64,000 nt of DNA, taken from contig CAZORA010000001.1 of NCBI GenBank assembly GCA_964582225.1, forward strand, positions 1 to 64,000, in the 5' to 3' direction. The notes under the pieces are model-generated. The model saw only the letters and a program-made list of their open reading frames with translations. It was not told where the DNA came from and did no database searches. The stretch comes from Dokdonella_A sp964582225. GTDB lineage: Bacteria > Pseudomonadota > Gammaproteobacteria > Xanthomonadales > Rhodanobacteraceae. A program made the position numbers and the translations under genes. Below, piece by piece: positions 54,299-63,415 of the stretch (positions are counted from its first letter, which is position 1; every line of letters begins with the position of its first letter).

Positions 54299-55438
54299 AT
54301 GTTGAAGTTCTGGAAGAAGAAGCCGCAGCCCGCCGCCGCTGCCCCGACGAACTCGGTGAGCGAGGAAGCCGCGTCCGAACCAGCCGAAATCAGTGCCCGG
54401 CAGCCGCCCGCGGGCGCGATCGAGGCGTGCGTCGCGGAACCATCGAACGAACGCACCGCCGAGTCGTCGGTCGAGCCCGCGCCGGCGGCAGCGGCCGTCG
54501 AGGCGCTGCCGGCCGCCGCCGCGCGAAGCTGGCGCGAGCGGCTCGCCGGCGGTGCGTTTGCGCGCGGGCTGAGCTCGCTGTTCAGGCGCAATCCGGCGCT
54601 CGACGAGGCCTTCCTCGACGAGCTCGAGACCTGCCTGCTGACGGGCGACGTCGGCGTGGCCAGCGCGAGCGAGCTGATCGAGGACCTGCGCCGGCGCATG
54701 GGACGGCGCGAATTTGCCGATTCCGCGGCCCTGCTCGAAGCCTTGCGGGGCGAGCTGATCGAGCGCCTGCGCCCGGTCCAGCAGCGGCTCGACGTCGCCG
54801 GCCACAAACCCTTCGTCCTGCTGGTGGTCGGCGTCAACGGCGTCGGCAAGACCACCAGCATCGGCAAGCTCGCCCACCGCTACAGCCGCGAGGGGCGCTC
54901 GGTCACGCTGGCGGCGGGCGATACGTTCCGCGCCGCCGCGGTCGAGCAGCTGCGAAGCTGGGGCGAGCGCCTCGCGGTGCCGGTGATCGCGCAGGGCTCG
55001 GGCGCCGATTCCGCAAGCGTGATCTTCGACGCCCTGCAGGCCGCGCGCTCGCGCGGCAGCGAGGTGCTGATCGCCGACACCGCCGGGCGCCTGCACACGC
55101 AGTCCGGGCTGATGGACGAGCTGGCGAAGATCCGCCGCGTGCTGGCGCGCTTCGACCCGCAGGCGCCGCACGAGGTGCTGCAGGTGGTCGACGGCACCAC
55201 CGGCCAGAACGCGATCAGCCAGGTGCGCCAGTTCCGCGAGGCGGTCGGCGTGAGCGGCCTCGCGGTGACCAAGCTCGATGGCACCGCCAAGGGCGGCGTC
55301 GTGTTCGCGCTGGCGCGCGAGTTCGGCCTGCCGATCCGCTACGTGGGGCTCGGCGAAGGCGCCGAAGACTTGCGCGATTTCGACGCCGCCGCCTTCGTCG
55401 ATGGTCTTCTGCCGGCGGCGCTTGGTCAGCATGCCTGA
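54299..55438 (+). CDS. ftsY: Signal recognition particle receptor
   Basis: The protein has 379 residues. A short acidic/alanine-rich A domain (1-75) is followed by the N and G domains. GTP-binding motifs are GVNGVGKTTSIGKLA, AAGDTFRAAAVEQL, DTAGRL and TKLDGTAKGG. It docks ribosomes carrying membrane proteins at SecYEG. The final bases overlap the next gene's start by 8. Confidence 0.97.
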   Translation: MLKFWKKKPQPAAAAPTNSVSEEAASEPAEISARQPPAGAIEACVAEPSNERTAESSVEPAPAAAAVEALPAAAARSWRERLAGGAFARGLSSLFRRNPALDEAFLDELETCLLTGDVGVASASELIEDLRRRMGRREFADSAALLEALRGELIERLRPVQQRLDVAGHKPFVLLVVGVNGVGKTTSIGKLAHRYSREGRSVTLAAGDTFRAAAVEQLRSWGERLAVPVIAQGSGADSASVIFDALQAARSRGSEVLIADTAGRLHTQSGLMDELAKIRRVLARFDPQAPHEVLQVVDGTTGQNAISQVRQFREAVGVSGLAVTKLDGTAKGGVVFALAREFGLPIRYVGLGEGAEDLRDFDAAAFVDGLLPAALGQHA

Positions 55439-56114
55439 AGCGTCCCGAGGCTCGCGCCGCCGGCGCTGGCTGCCTGCGTTCGGCGCGCTGCTCGCACTGG
55501 CGGCCCTGCTCGGTCTCGCCCTGCTGCACTATTCGCGGCCGCTGCAGCTCGGCCGCCTGCTGGCTGCCCAGGCGCAGCGCCTTCTCGGCGCCGAGCTCAC
55601 CATCGGCGCCGGTGCCCGCTACGATTTCCTGCCGCGACTGCACGCGGTGTTGCCGCAGGTGACGCTGCGCACAGGCCCGCACGCAGCGCCCTTCCTGCGC
55701 GCCAGATCGATCGAAATCGCCCTGCCTTGGCAGAGCCTCCGCGGACCGCCGCACGCGATCGAGCGCCTGCTGCTGGTGGAGCCCGTCATCGATCTCGACG
55801 CGCTCGAGGCCTGGCTCGCAACGCGCGAGCCAGGCGCCGGGGCGCTGCCCGAGCTGCACCTCGCGCTCGAGATCCGCGGCGGTAGCGTGCGGCGCGGTGA
55901 TCACCTCGTCGCCAGCGACATCGACGCCCGCTTCGACGGCGGGCGTGATCTCGACCGCTGGCTGCGGGAACTAGGCGAACCGGTCACCGCGGAGAAACTC
56001 CTGCCGCCCTTCGAGGGCAAGCTGCAGATCGAGCGCCTCGACACCAGCGGGCTACGGCTCGAAGGGGTGGAACTCGAACTGGAGACCAAGCAACGGTCCG
56101 CGGACGGGCGATGA
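55431..56114 (+). CDS. Small AsmA-like membrane-anchored protein
   Basis: The protein has 227 residues from ATG 55431, which lies within the last codons of ftsY. A basic start and one membrane helix (about 14-33) are followed by a beta-rich part with AELTIGAGARYDFLPRLHAV and SIEIALPWQSL, which resembles the N-terminal unit of the AsmA family. It is much shorter than AsmA itself. It overlaps mutY by four bases, so ftsY, this gene and mutY are probably one operon. The function is unknown; membrane lipid transport is suggested only by the family. Confidence 0.7.
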   Translation: MPEASRGSRRRRWLPAFGALLALAALLGLALLHYSRPLQLGRLLAAQAQRLLGAELTIGAGARYDFLPRLHAVLPQVTLRTGPHAAPFLRARSIEIALPWQSLRGPPHAIERLLLVEPVIDLDALEAWLATREPGAGALPELHLALEIRGGSVRRGDHLVASDIDARFDGGRDLDRWLRELGEPVTAEKLLPPFEGKLQIERLDTSGLRLEGVELELETKQRSADGR

Positions 56115-57175
56115 AGACAGAGCGCGCAGTCGACGCCGATTTTGCCGCCACCCTGCTCGCCTGGTTCGAGCTCCACGGACGCCGCGACCTGCCGTGGCAG
56201 CAGCCGCGCAGCGCGTATCGGGTGTGGCTCAGCGAAGTGATGCTGCAGCAGACCCGGGTGCAGACCGTGATTCCCTTCTTCGAGCGCTTCGTCGACCGCT
56301 TTCCGGAACTGCCGCAGCTCGCCGCGGCGGACGAAAGCGAGGTGCTGGCGCTGTGGTCGGGCCTCGGCTACTACAGCCGCGCGCGCAACCTCCTGCGCAC
56401 CGCGTGCCTCTGCGTCGAGCGCCACGGCGGCGAGCTGCCGCGCGAGCTTGCCGCGCTGGCGGCGCTGCCCGGCATCGGCCGCTCCACTGCGGCTGCGATC
56501 CTCGCTCTCGCCCACGATCGACCGCAGGCGATCCTCGACGGCAACGTGCGCCGCGTGCTCGCCCGCCGCCACGCGATCGCGGGCTGGCCGGGCACGGCGG
56601 CGGTGCAACGCGAGCTGTGGCGGCTGGCCGAAGCCGTGCTGCCGTCGACCCGCGCCGCGGACTACACGCAGGCGCTCATGGATCTGGGTGCGACCGTCTG
56701 CACGCCGCGCCGCCCGCGCTGCGGGCAGTGCCCGGTCACCGAGGGCTGCGCAGCCCTCGCGCGCGGCCTGGTTGCCAGCCTGCCCACGGCGCGCCCGCCG
56801 CGCCGTCTGCCGGAGCGCGCGCTGACGTTGCTGCTGCTGCGCGACGCCTGCGGTCGGGTGCTGCTCGAACGCCGCCCGTCGAACGGCGTCTGGGCGCGGT
56901 TGTGGAGCTTGCCGGAGATTCCCGCCGGCGCCGATCTCGACGCGGCGCTGCGTCTGGATTGGGGCCTCGATCCCGACGGTGGCCTCCAGCTCTCGCCATT
57001 CACCCACGTGTTCACCCATTTTCGGCTGCGGCTCAGTCCGCTGCTGTATTCGGTGCCTGACGCCGCAACCGTGCGCGATCGCCCCGAGCAGCGCTGGCAG
57101 GCGCCGGCCGAGTGGCGGCAGAACGCGCTTCCGGCGCCGGTACGACGGCTGCTCGAGAAAAGCACGGCGGCCTGA
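56111..57175 (+). CDS. mutY: A/G-specific adenine glycosylase
   Basis: The protein has 354 residues. It has the catalytic glutamate in LSEVMLQQTRVQTV, the helix-hairpin-helix LAALPGIGRSTAAAIL with a catalytic aspartate in LDGNVRRVLARR, and the [4Fe-4S] ligands C-x6-C-x2-C-x5-C in CTPRRPRCGQCPVTEGC. The C-terminal third is the NUDIX-like 8-oxoG recognition domain. It removes adenine opposite 8-oxoguanine. The start is in an ATGA overlap with the gene before. Confidence 0.97.
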   Translation: MKTERAVDADFAATLLAWFELHGRRDLPWQQPRSAYRVWLSEVMLQQTRVQTVIPFFERFVDRFPELPQLAAADESEVLALWSGLGYYSRARNLLRTACLCVERHGGELPRELAALAALPGIGRSTAAAILALAHDRPQAILDGNVRRVLARRHAIAGWPGTAAVQRELWRLAEAVLPSTRAADYTQALMDLGATVCTPRRPRCGQCPVTEGCAALARGLVASLPTARPPRRLPERALTLLLLRDACGRVLLERRPSNGVWARLWSLPEIPAGADLDAALRLDWGLDPDGGLQLSPFTHVFTHFRLRLSPLLYSVPDAATVRDRPEQRWQAPAEWRQNALPAPVRRLLEKSTAA

Positions 57176-57258
57176 AACCGCGCCCGCCCCACCATCTTTG
57201 AGGCTTGCGCAAGACAGCCGCGCTTGTGGCCGCGCGCAAGCTCGCCGAGAATCCGCGC

Positions 57259-57642
57259 ATGCAAGCGCGCAAGCCCTACGACATCGCGATCTCGATCGAC
57301 AGTGAATTTCTCCACGAGCAGTCGGAGCCCGCGGACAATCGCTACGCCTTCGCCTACACCGTGACCATCGCCAACCGCGGCACGGTCGGCGCGCGGCTGC
57401 TGGCGCGGCACTGGGTCATCACCGACGAGAATGGAAAGGTGCACGAAGTCAGCGGCGACGGTGTAGTGGGCGAACAGCCCTGGGTGCGCCCAGGCGATGG
57501 CTATCGCTACACCTCGGGCGCGGTCTTGGAGACCTCGCTCGGCACCATGCGCGGCAGCTACCAGATGCTGGCGGACGATGGCACTCGCTTCATAGCCGAC
57601 ATCCCCGCCTTCCTGCTGAGCGTGCCGCGGGTCCTGCACTGA
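57259..57642 (+). CDS. apaG: ApaG protein (DUF525)
   Basis: The protein has 127 residues from ATG 57259; this length fits the family and an earlier start would add a non-conserved piece. The family phrases AFAYTVTIANRGTVGARLLARHW, then GDGVVGEQPWVRPGDGYRYTSG and TSLGTMRGSYQM are present, each cited in short pieces. It is a beta-sandwich of unclear function that often accompanies apaH. It overlaps apaH by one base (TGATG). Confidence 0.95.
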   Translation: MQARKPYDIAISIDSEFLHEQSEPADNRYAFAYTVTIANRGTVGARLLARHWVITDENGKVHEVSGDGVVGEQPWVRPGDGYRYTSGAVLETSLGTMRGSYQMLADDGTRFIADIPAFLLSVPRVLH

Positions 57643-58490
57643 TGGCGACCTGGGCCATCGGTGACGTCCAGGGCTGTGCAGACGAACTGTCCCGCCTGAT
57701 CGACCAGATTCAGTTCGACCCCGCGCGCGACCACCTGTGGTTCTGCGGCGATCTGGTCAACCGCGGCGGCGAGTCGCTGCAGGTGCTGCGCACGGTGCGC
57801 GCGCTGGGCGAGCGCGCGGTGATGGTGCTCGGCAATCACGACCTGTCGCTGCTGGCGATCGCCCAGCGCAGCGCGGAAGAGCAGGCGCGGGTCAACGCGG
57901 AGCTGCGCGAAGTGCTGTTCGCGCCCGATCGTGACGAGCTGCTCGACTGGCTGCGTCAGCGCGAGCTGCTCCACGTCGACCGCGAGCTCGGCTTCGTGCT
58001 GGTTCACGCCGGGCTCTTCTACCGCTGGAGCCTCGCCGAAGCCGAGCAGGTCGCGCGGGAGATCGAGAGCAAGCTGCGCGGCAGCACCCACCGTCGCCTG
58101 CTGCGCCAGCTGTTCGGCAATAAACCGGATCTGTGGAGCGGCAAGCTGCGCGGTATCGAGCGCTGGCGCGCCGGAATCAACCTGATGACGCGCATGCGTT
58201 ATTGCGACGCGCGCGGGCGGATCGCCTTCGACGAGAAAGGCCCGCCCGGCTCGCAGCACCCAGGGCTCTATCCCTGGTTCGAGGTTCCTGGCCACGCGCC
58301 GCGCGAGCTGCGCGTGGTCTGCGGCCACTGGTCGGCGCTGGGCCGCTTCGTCGGCCTCGGCATCCACGCGCTGGATACCGGTTGCGTCTGGGGCGGCGAG
58401 CTGACGGCGATGCGCCTGGATCTCGAGGAGCCGGTCTTCGTCACCGTAAAGGCGCCGCAGCGGCGGGTGCCGCGGGCCAAGTGGGAATAA
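57642..58490 (+). CDS. apaH: Bis(5'-nucleosyl)-tetraphosphatase (symmetrical)
   Basis: The protein has 282 residues, the normal length. It is a metallophosphatase with WAIGDVQGC, FCGDLVNRGGESL, VLGNHDLSLLAI and VHAGLFYRW. It splits Ap4A to two ADP, limiting alarmone and Np4-capped RNA. It is read with apaG. Confidence 0.96.
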   Translation: MATWAIGDVQGCADELSRLIDQIQFDPARDHLWFCGDLVNRGGESLQVLRTVRALGERAVMVLGNHDLSLLAIAQRSAEEQARVNAELREVLFAPDRDELLDWLRQRELLHVDRELGFVLVHAGLFYRWSLAEAEQVAREIESKLRGSTHRRLLRQLFGNKPDLWSGKLRGIERWRAGINLMTRMRYCDARGRIAFDEKGPPGSQHPGLYPWFEVPGHAPRELRVVCGHWSALGRFVGLGIHALDTGCVWGGELTAMRLDLEEPVFVTVKAPQRRVPRAKWE

Positions 58491-58512
58491 GCCGGCTGCC
58501 GCGCGCGCCGCG

Positions 58513-59019
58513 CTATTCCACCGCGGGCGCGGCCCGGCGCACGTAGTCGACGAACGTCATTGGCCAGGTGTGGCGGGCGTCGGCCAGGTGCTCGCTGCGC
58601 GTCACTTCGCGCCACTCGGCGCGGTCGAAGGGCGGGAAAAAAGTGTCGGCGCCCTCAACCTCGGTGTCGACCCAGGTCAGGTACATGCGCGTCGCCCGCG
58701 GCAGGCTGAGCGCATAGACCTCAGCGCCGCCGATCACGCCCAGATCAGCGCCGGCGGCAAACTCCAGCGCCGCGTCGAGCGAGCCCACCGCACGCTGCCC
58801 GGCAAAAGGCGCCCGCCCGCTCCGGGTCAGCACCAGGTTGGGCCGACCGGGCAGCGGTCGGCCGATCGCCAGCGCGGTGCGCCTTCCCATCAGCACCGGC
58901 TTGCCCAGGGTCAGCGTCTTGAAGCGCTTCAGATCGTCCGGCAGATGCCAGGGCATCGCGCCGGCGCGGCCGATGGCCTGCCTGCGGTCGAGCGCCGCGA
59001 TCAGGCTGATCTCGCTCAC
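58513..59019 (-). CDS. folA: Dihydrofolate reductase
   Basis: The protein has 168 residues from GTG 59019, in a GTGA overlap with the thyA stop. It has IAALDRRQAIGRAGAMPWHLPDDL (catalytic Asp in LPDDL), VLMGRRT for NADPH binding, and GVIGGAEVY. It reduces dihydrofolate made by ThyA, so the pairing is functional. Confidence 0.95.
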   Translation of the reverse strand: MSEISLIAALDRRQAIGRAGAMPWHLPDDLKRFKTLTLGKPVLMGRRTALAIGRPLPGRPNLVLTRSGRAPFAGQRAVGSLDAALEFAAGADLGVIGGAEVYALSLPRATRMYLTWVDTEVEGADTFFPPFDRAEWREVTRSEHLADARHTWPMTFVDYVRRAAPAVE

Positions 59020-59810
59020 ACCGCCACCGGCGCCTTGATCGCGGGCCAGGGCCGGTAATCCTCGATCGCGACGTCCTCGTAGCGAAAGTCGAACAGGGAC
59101 TTCACCGCCGGATTCAGCGCCAGCCTGGGCAGCACCCGCGGCTCGCGGGCGAGCTGCTCGCGCACCTGCGCGAAGTGGGTGGAATAGATATGGACATCGC
59201 CGAAGCTGTGCACGAAGTCGCCCACCCCAAGCCCGCTCACCTGCGCCACCATATGGGTCAGCAGGGCGTAGCTGGCGATATTGAAGGGCACACCCAAAAA
59301 CAGGTCGGCCGAGCGCTGGTAGAGCTGGCAGGAAAGCCGCCCTGCGGCAACGTAGAACTGGAACAGCAGGTGACAGGGCGCAAGCGCCATGCGCGGCAGG
59401 TCGGCCACGTTCCAGGCGCTGACCACGAGCCGGCGCGAATCGGGGTTGCGGCGGATTTCCTCCAGCACCTGCGCCAGCTGGTCGATCGTGCGCCCGTCGG
59501 GAGCCGCCCAGCTCCGCCACTGCTTGCCGTACACCGGGCCCAGATCGCCGGCGGCGTCGGCCCACTCGTCCCAGATCGTCACCCCATGTTCACGCAGATA
59601 GGCGACATTGGTGTCGCCGCGCAGGAACCAGATCAGCTCGTGCACGATCGACTTCAGGTGCAGCTTCTTGGTGGTGACGAGCGGGAAGCCGGCGCGCAGA
59701 TCGAAGCGCAGCTGGCGGCCGAAGACGCTGCGCGTGCCGGTGCCGGTGCGGTCCGACTTGTCGACGCCGTGCTCGAGCACGTCCTGCAGGAGATCGAGAT
59801 AGTTGCGCAT
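59016..59810 (-). CDS. thyA: Thymidylate synthase
   Basis: The protein has 264 residues. It has DRTGTGTRSVFGRQLRFDL, the catalytic cysteine in MALAPCHLLFQFYV, and the closing QLYQRSADLFLGVPFNIASY. It makes dTMP using methylene-tetrahydrofolate. It lies between lgt and folA on the same strand, 13 bases after lgt. Confidence 0.97.
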   Translation of the reverse strand: MRNYLDLLQDVLEHGVDKSDRTGTGTRSVFGRQLRFDLRAGFPLVTTKKLHLKSIVHELIWFLRGDTNVAYLREHGVTIWDEWADAAGDLGPVYGKQWRSWAAPDGRTIDQLAQVLEEIRRNPDSRRLVVSAWNVADLPRMALAPCHLLFQFYVAAGRLSCQLYQRSADLFLGVPFNIASYALLTHMVAQVSGLGVGDFVHSFGDVHIYSTHFAQVREQLAREPRVLPRLALNPAVKSLFDFRYEDVAIEDYRPWPAIKAPVAV

Positions 59811-59823
59811 GAGGCGTGCCGAA

Positions 59824-60690
59824 TCAGGTGGCGGGCGGCGCCGGCTGCAGCACCGGCGCGCGCCGCGACAGCCAGAGCAGGAACAGGCCGACCAGGATCA
59901 GCGGCAGCGACAGCAGCTGGCCCATGGTCAGCCAGTCGAAGGCGAGGAAGCCGAGCTGCGCGTCGGGCTCGCGCACGAACTCGACGCCGAAGCGGAACAG
60001 GCCGTAAAGCAGCGCGAACAGGCCCGAAACCGCGTAGCGACGGCGCGGCCGGCGCGAGAAGATCCACAGCACGGTGAACAGCACGACTCCCTCGAGCAGG
60101 AATTCGTAGAGCTGCGAGGGATGCCGCGCCTGGCCGCCGAGCGCGCCTTCCAGGTACAGGCGATGCAGCGCGTCGCGGGCGAAGCCCGACTGCTCCAGCG
60201 CGCGCGGAAACAGCATGCCCCAGGGCAGCTCGGTGCGCCGCCCCCAGAGCTCGCCGCCGATGAAGTTGCCGAGCCGGCCGAGCCCGAGCCCGATCGGCAC
60301 CAGCGGCGCCACGAAGTCGATCACGTCGAAGTAGTGGATGCGCTGGCGCCAGCTCCAGAAACCCCCGGCGAGCAGCACGCCGAGCAGGCCGCCGTGGAAG
60401 GACATGCCGCCCTCCCACACCCGCAGCAGACTGAGCGGATTGCGGATCAGCTCGGCGCCGTCGTAGAAGATCATGTAGCCGATGCGCCCGCCGAGGATCA
60501 CCCCGAGCATGCCGTAAAAGAGCAAATCGCCGAAGGCCTCACGGCTCACCGGCAGGCGCCCGGCGGCGCGCCGGCGCTCGCCGAGCCACCAGGCGGCGCC
60601 GAAGCCGAGCAGGTACATGATGCCGTACCAGTGCACCCGCAGCGGACCGACGGAAAACGCGATCGGGTCGATGTCGACGAACCAGGCCAT
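59824..60690 (-). CDS. lgt: Prolipoprotein diacylglyceryl transferase
   Basis: The protein has 288 residues from ATG 60690 and seven membrane helices. It has HWYGIMYLLGF, GGRIGYMIFY, LGRLGNFIGGELWGR (the Lgt signature) and RHPSQLYE. It attaches the lipid to the cysteine of prolipoproteins in the inner membrane, and so serves the lipoproteins seen in this window. The pairing lgt-thyA is common in gammaproteobacteria. Confidence 0.97.
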   Translation of the reverse strand: MAWFVDIDPIAFSVGPLRVHWYGIMYLLGFGAAWWLGERRRAAGRLPVSREAFGDLLFYGMLGVILGGRIGYMIFYDGAELIRNPLSLLRVWEGGMSFHGGLLGVLLAGGFWSWRQRIHYFDVIDFVAPLVPIGLGLGRLGNFIGGELWGRRTELPWGMLFPRALEQSGFARDALHRLYLEGALGGQARHPSQLYEFLLEGVVLFTVLWIFSRRPRRRYAVSGLFALLYGLFRFGVEFVREPDAQLGFLAFDWLTMGQLLSLPLILVGLFLLWLSRRAPVLQPAPPAT

Positions 60691-60845
60691 TGGCGGGCGG
60701 AAAGCGGCAGGAACCCGGCATTCTAGGCCCTGCGCCACGGATCGCGCAGATCAGGCAGGCCACAGCGGCCGCACGAGCAAGCGCCTCGCCGCGAAAATCG
60801 CTCGCCAGTGGCGCCGCCACGGCCCGGATCGAGCCTGCCGTCTTC

Positions 60846-61334
60846 CTACAGCCAGACCGGGCGGTTCGGCAGCTCGTCGCGGGGAGATCGCCCGATCGAA
60901 GGGAAGTGCTGCTGCAGCAGGGCGCCGACGGCGGCCACGCCCGCGAGCGCGCCGCCCTCGAAGTCGTCGACGAGGAAGCGTTCGCGCATCCGGGCGCAGA
61001 TCGGCTGCCACTGTTCGGCGTCGATCCGCGCCGCGGCGCCGCGGTCGGCGACGATCTCGATCGCGCGCTCGGCGAGCAGCAGGTAGATCAGCACGCCGCA
61101 GTTGCGCTCGGTGTCCCAGACCCGCAGCCGGGCAAACACCTCATCCGCCCGCTCGCGCGGGGAAACCTGCCGCAGCAGGCCGCGCAGGCCCAGACCGGCT
61201 TCGACCGCGAACACGATCTCGCCCTCATGCGTCGCCTCGCTCGCCGCGATTGCCTGCCGGATCGCGTCCATGGCGGTCGGCGGAAAGCTTCGCCGCACTG
61301 CGGCGAAGGAAAACAGGTGCCGCAGGCGGGCCAC
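60846..61334 (-). CDS. TPM-domain protein (second of two)
   Basis: The protein has 162 residues from GTG 61334, directly touching the stop of the previous gene. It has no signal peptide. It carries a TPM domain: AIAASEATHEGEIVFAVE, VWDTERNCGVLIYLLLAER, and ADRGAAARIDAEQW. The domain name comes from thylakoid proteins; bacterial members are poorly understood. It belongs to the lemA-TPM-TPM unit. Confidence 0.85.
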   Translation of the reverse strand: MARLRHLFSFAAVRRSFPPTAMDAIRQAIAASEATHEGEIVFAVEAGLGLRGLLRQVSPRERADEVFARLRVWDTERNCGVLIYLLLAERAIEIVADRGAAARIDAEQWQPICARMRERFLVDDFEGGALAGVAAVGALLQQHFPSIGRSPRDELPNRPVWL

Positions 61335-62231
61335 TCACCAGCCTCCCGAGGCGCCGCCGCCGGCCGAACGCCCGCCGCCGCCGCGAAAGCCGCCGCCGCT
61401 CGAGCGCCCACCGCCGCCGAAACCACCGGAGCCGAAGCCTCCACCACCGAAGCCACCCCAGCCGCCGCGGTTGGCGAAGCCGCCGCCTCCGCCGTCGAGG
61501 GAACCCCAGAAGAAACCGAACATGGCGCCGAGGAAGCCGAGCGGCGGGAGCCGACTCAGACCCCAGCCGACGAGCGCGCTTCCGATCGCCACCAGGCACG
61601 CGCGCGACAGGGTGCGCCGCCGCGCAAACAGGCGCCGCAGGAACGATGCGGTGAAAAAGATGGCAAACAGAACGCTCAGCAGAACCTCCCCGTCGATCTC
61701 CCAGGCGTGGGCGGGTTCGGCCAGCGGCGGCGGCAGCGGCTCGCCTTCGATCAGCCCGATCAGCACGCCCACGGCGTCGTCGATGCCGCCGTAATAGTCC
61801 CCCGCGCGAAAGCGCGGCGTGATGTATTCGCGAATGATGCGCATGGTCGCCGCGTCGGGGATCGCCCCCTCCAGTCCGCGCGCCACCTCGATGCGCACCT
61901 TGCGGTCGTCCTTGGCCACCACCAGCAGCACGCCGTCGTCGACGCCGGCGCGGCCGAGCTGCCACTGGTCGTAGACCCGAATGGCATAGGCGGCGATGTC
62001 CTCGGGCGCCGTGCTCGGCAGCAGCAGGACCGCCAGCTGCGCGCCCTTGTCCTTTTCCAGCGCCGCGAGGCGGGCCTCGAGCGCGGCCTTCTGGCTCGCG
62101 TCCAGGGTGCCGGTCAGGTCGCTGACGCGGGTCTCGAGCGGCGGGACCGGCTGCAGGGCTCCGGCCGCCCACGCCGCCAGCGCAAAGGCCGCCAGCGCCA
62201 GCGCGAGCAATCCACGCAGCGAGGACTTCAC
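61335..62231 (-). CDS. TPM-domain membrane protein with glycine-rich tail
   Basis: The protein has 298 residues. A signal peptide (to about 22) leads into a TPM domain (about 35-155; LEKDKGAQLAVLLLPST and VDDGVLLVVAKDDRKVRIEV). One or two membrane helices follow (about 185-235). The last 60 residues are almost wholly glycine with W, F and S, as in the E. coli YgcG type. It is the middle gene of lemA-TPM-TPM. Confidence 0.9.
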   Translation of the reverse strand: MKSSLRGLLALALAAFALAAWAAGALQPVPPLETRVSDLTGTLDASQKAALEARLAALEKDKGAQLAVLLLPSTAPEDIAAYAIRVYDQWQLGRAGVDDGVLLVVAKDDRKVRIEVARGLEGAIPDAATMRIIREYITPRFRAGDYYGGIDDAVGVLIGLIEGEPLPPPLAEPAHAWEIDGEVLLSVLFAIFFTASFLRRLFARRRTLSRACLVAIGSALVGWGLSRLPPLGFLGAMFGFFWGSLDGGGGGFANRGGWGGFGGGGFGSGGFGGGGRSSGGGFRGGGGRSAGGGASGGW

Positions 62232-62247
62232 GAGCCGAACCCGCGGC

Positions 62248-62862
62248 TCAACGCTGCGGATTCGCCGTCGGCGATTTGCTGAAATCGACCGCCGGCGCGG
62301 TGGAGATCTGCGCCTCGTTGGCCACGCTGAAATTCGCCTTGGGCTTGTAGCCGAAAATCATCGCGGTCAGGTTGGTCGGGAACTGGCGCACGAACACGTT
62401 GTAGTCCCGCACCGTCTCGATGTAGCGATTGCGTGCCACCGCGATGCGGTTCTCGGTACCCTCGAGCTGGGCCTGCAGGTTCTGGAACAGGCCGTCGGCC
62501 TTGAGCTCCGGGTAGCGCTCGGACACCACCATCAGGCGCGACAGCGCGCTGGACAGCTCGCCCTGGGCGGCCTGGAACTGATTGAGCTTGGCGGCGTCGG
62601 ACAGGTCCTCCGCGCTCAGCTGGATCTTGCCGACCTGGGCGCGCGCCTCGGCAACCTGGGTGAACACGGCTTCTTCGTGCTCGGCATAGCCCTTGACGGT
62701 ATTGACCAGGTTCGGAACCAGATCCGCGCGCCGCTGATATTGGTTCACCACTTCCGACCAGCCGGCCTGAACCGCTTCGTCCTTGCTCTGGATCGCGTTG
62801 TAGCCGCAGCCGCTCAGAAGCAGCGCGACGAGCAGGATCGGCAGGGTGCGGAAAATGCGCAT
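62248..62862 (-). CDS. lemA: LemA family protein
   Basis: The protein has 204 residues. The start has a lipobox-like LLLSGC (Cys19), so it may be a lipoprotein, followed by the long helical LemA domain: NQYQRRADLVPNLVNTVKGY, SRLMVVSERYPELKAD, and YIETVRDYNVFVRQFP. It is widely conserved with unknown function. With the two TPM genes it forms a common trio. Confidence 0.94.
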   Translation of the reverse strand: MRIFRTLPILLVALLLSGCGYNAIQSKDEAVQAGWSEVVNQYQRRADLVPNLVNTVKGYAEHEEAVFTQVAEARAQVGKIQLSAEDLSDAAKLNQFQAAQGELSSALSRLMVVSERYPELKADGLFQNLQAQLEGTENRIAVARNRYIETVRDYNVFVRQFPTNLTAMIFGYKPKANFSVANEAQISTAPAVDFSKSPTANPQR

Positions 62863-62935
62863 CGGGAATCTCCTTGCACGCCGGCCCGCGCCGGCGGCGC
62901 CACTTTGCAGGCGCTCATCGCGGTGCGCAAGGGCT

Positions 62936-63322
62936 TCAGGCAAGCCAGGCCCGCACAAGCCGCGGGCCGAGAATCAGCCCCCAGCACAGCACGACGTTGA
63001 ACATCGTCAGCAACACCGCCGCCGAGCCCATGTCCTTGGCGCGCCCGGCGAGCTCGTGGAACTCGCTGCCGACGCGATCGACTGCCGCCTCCAGCGCCGA
63101 ATTGGCCAGCTCCATCGCCAGCACCAGCAGCAGGCTGCCGCAGAGCAGCGCGCGCTCCACCCCCGTCCCGCCGAGCCACAGGCCGAGCGGGAACAGCACC
63201 ATCAGCAGCCAGGCTTCGAGGCGGAAGGAGGCCTCGTGCCGCCAGGCGGCGCGCAGGCCGGCCAGCGACCATTTCCAGGCGCGGGCGATCTGGCGCAGTC
63301 CACGTGGTTCGACACTCGGCAT
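62936..63322 (-). CDS. dgkA: Diacylglycerol kinase
   Basis: The protein has 128 residues from ATG 63322. It has three membrane helices and the DgkA motifs SLAGLRAAWRHEASFRLE and ELANSALEAAVDRVGSEFHELAGRAKDMGSAAV, cited in part. The glutamates in MELANSALE and in the first part are the catalytic ones. It recycles diacylglycerol released by phosphoglycerol transfer to envelope glycans. Confidence 0.95.
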   Translation of the reverse strand: MPSVEPRGLRQIARAWKWSLAGLRAAWRHEASFRLEAWLLMVLFPLGLWLGGTGVERALLCGSLLLVLAMELANSALEAAVDRVGSEFHELAGRAKDMGSAAVLLTMFNVVLCWGLILGPRLVRAWLA

Positions 63323-63415
63323 GATCAAGCTCGCGAACCGCCGCCGCGCAGGCTCGGCAGGCTCGCCTTCCCCTCGGCGGAAACCGCGCCGATGATGCCA
63401 CAAGCGGCGCGGCGC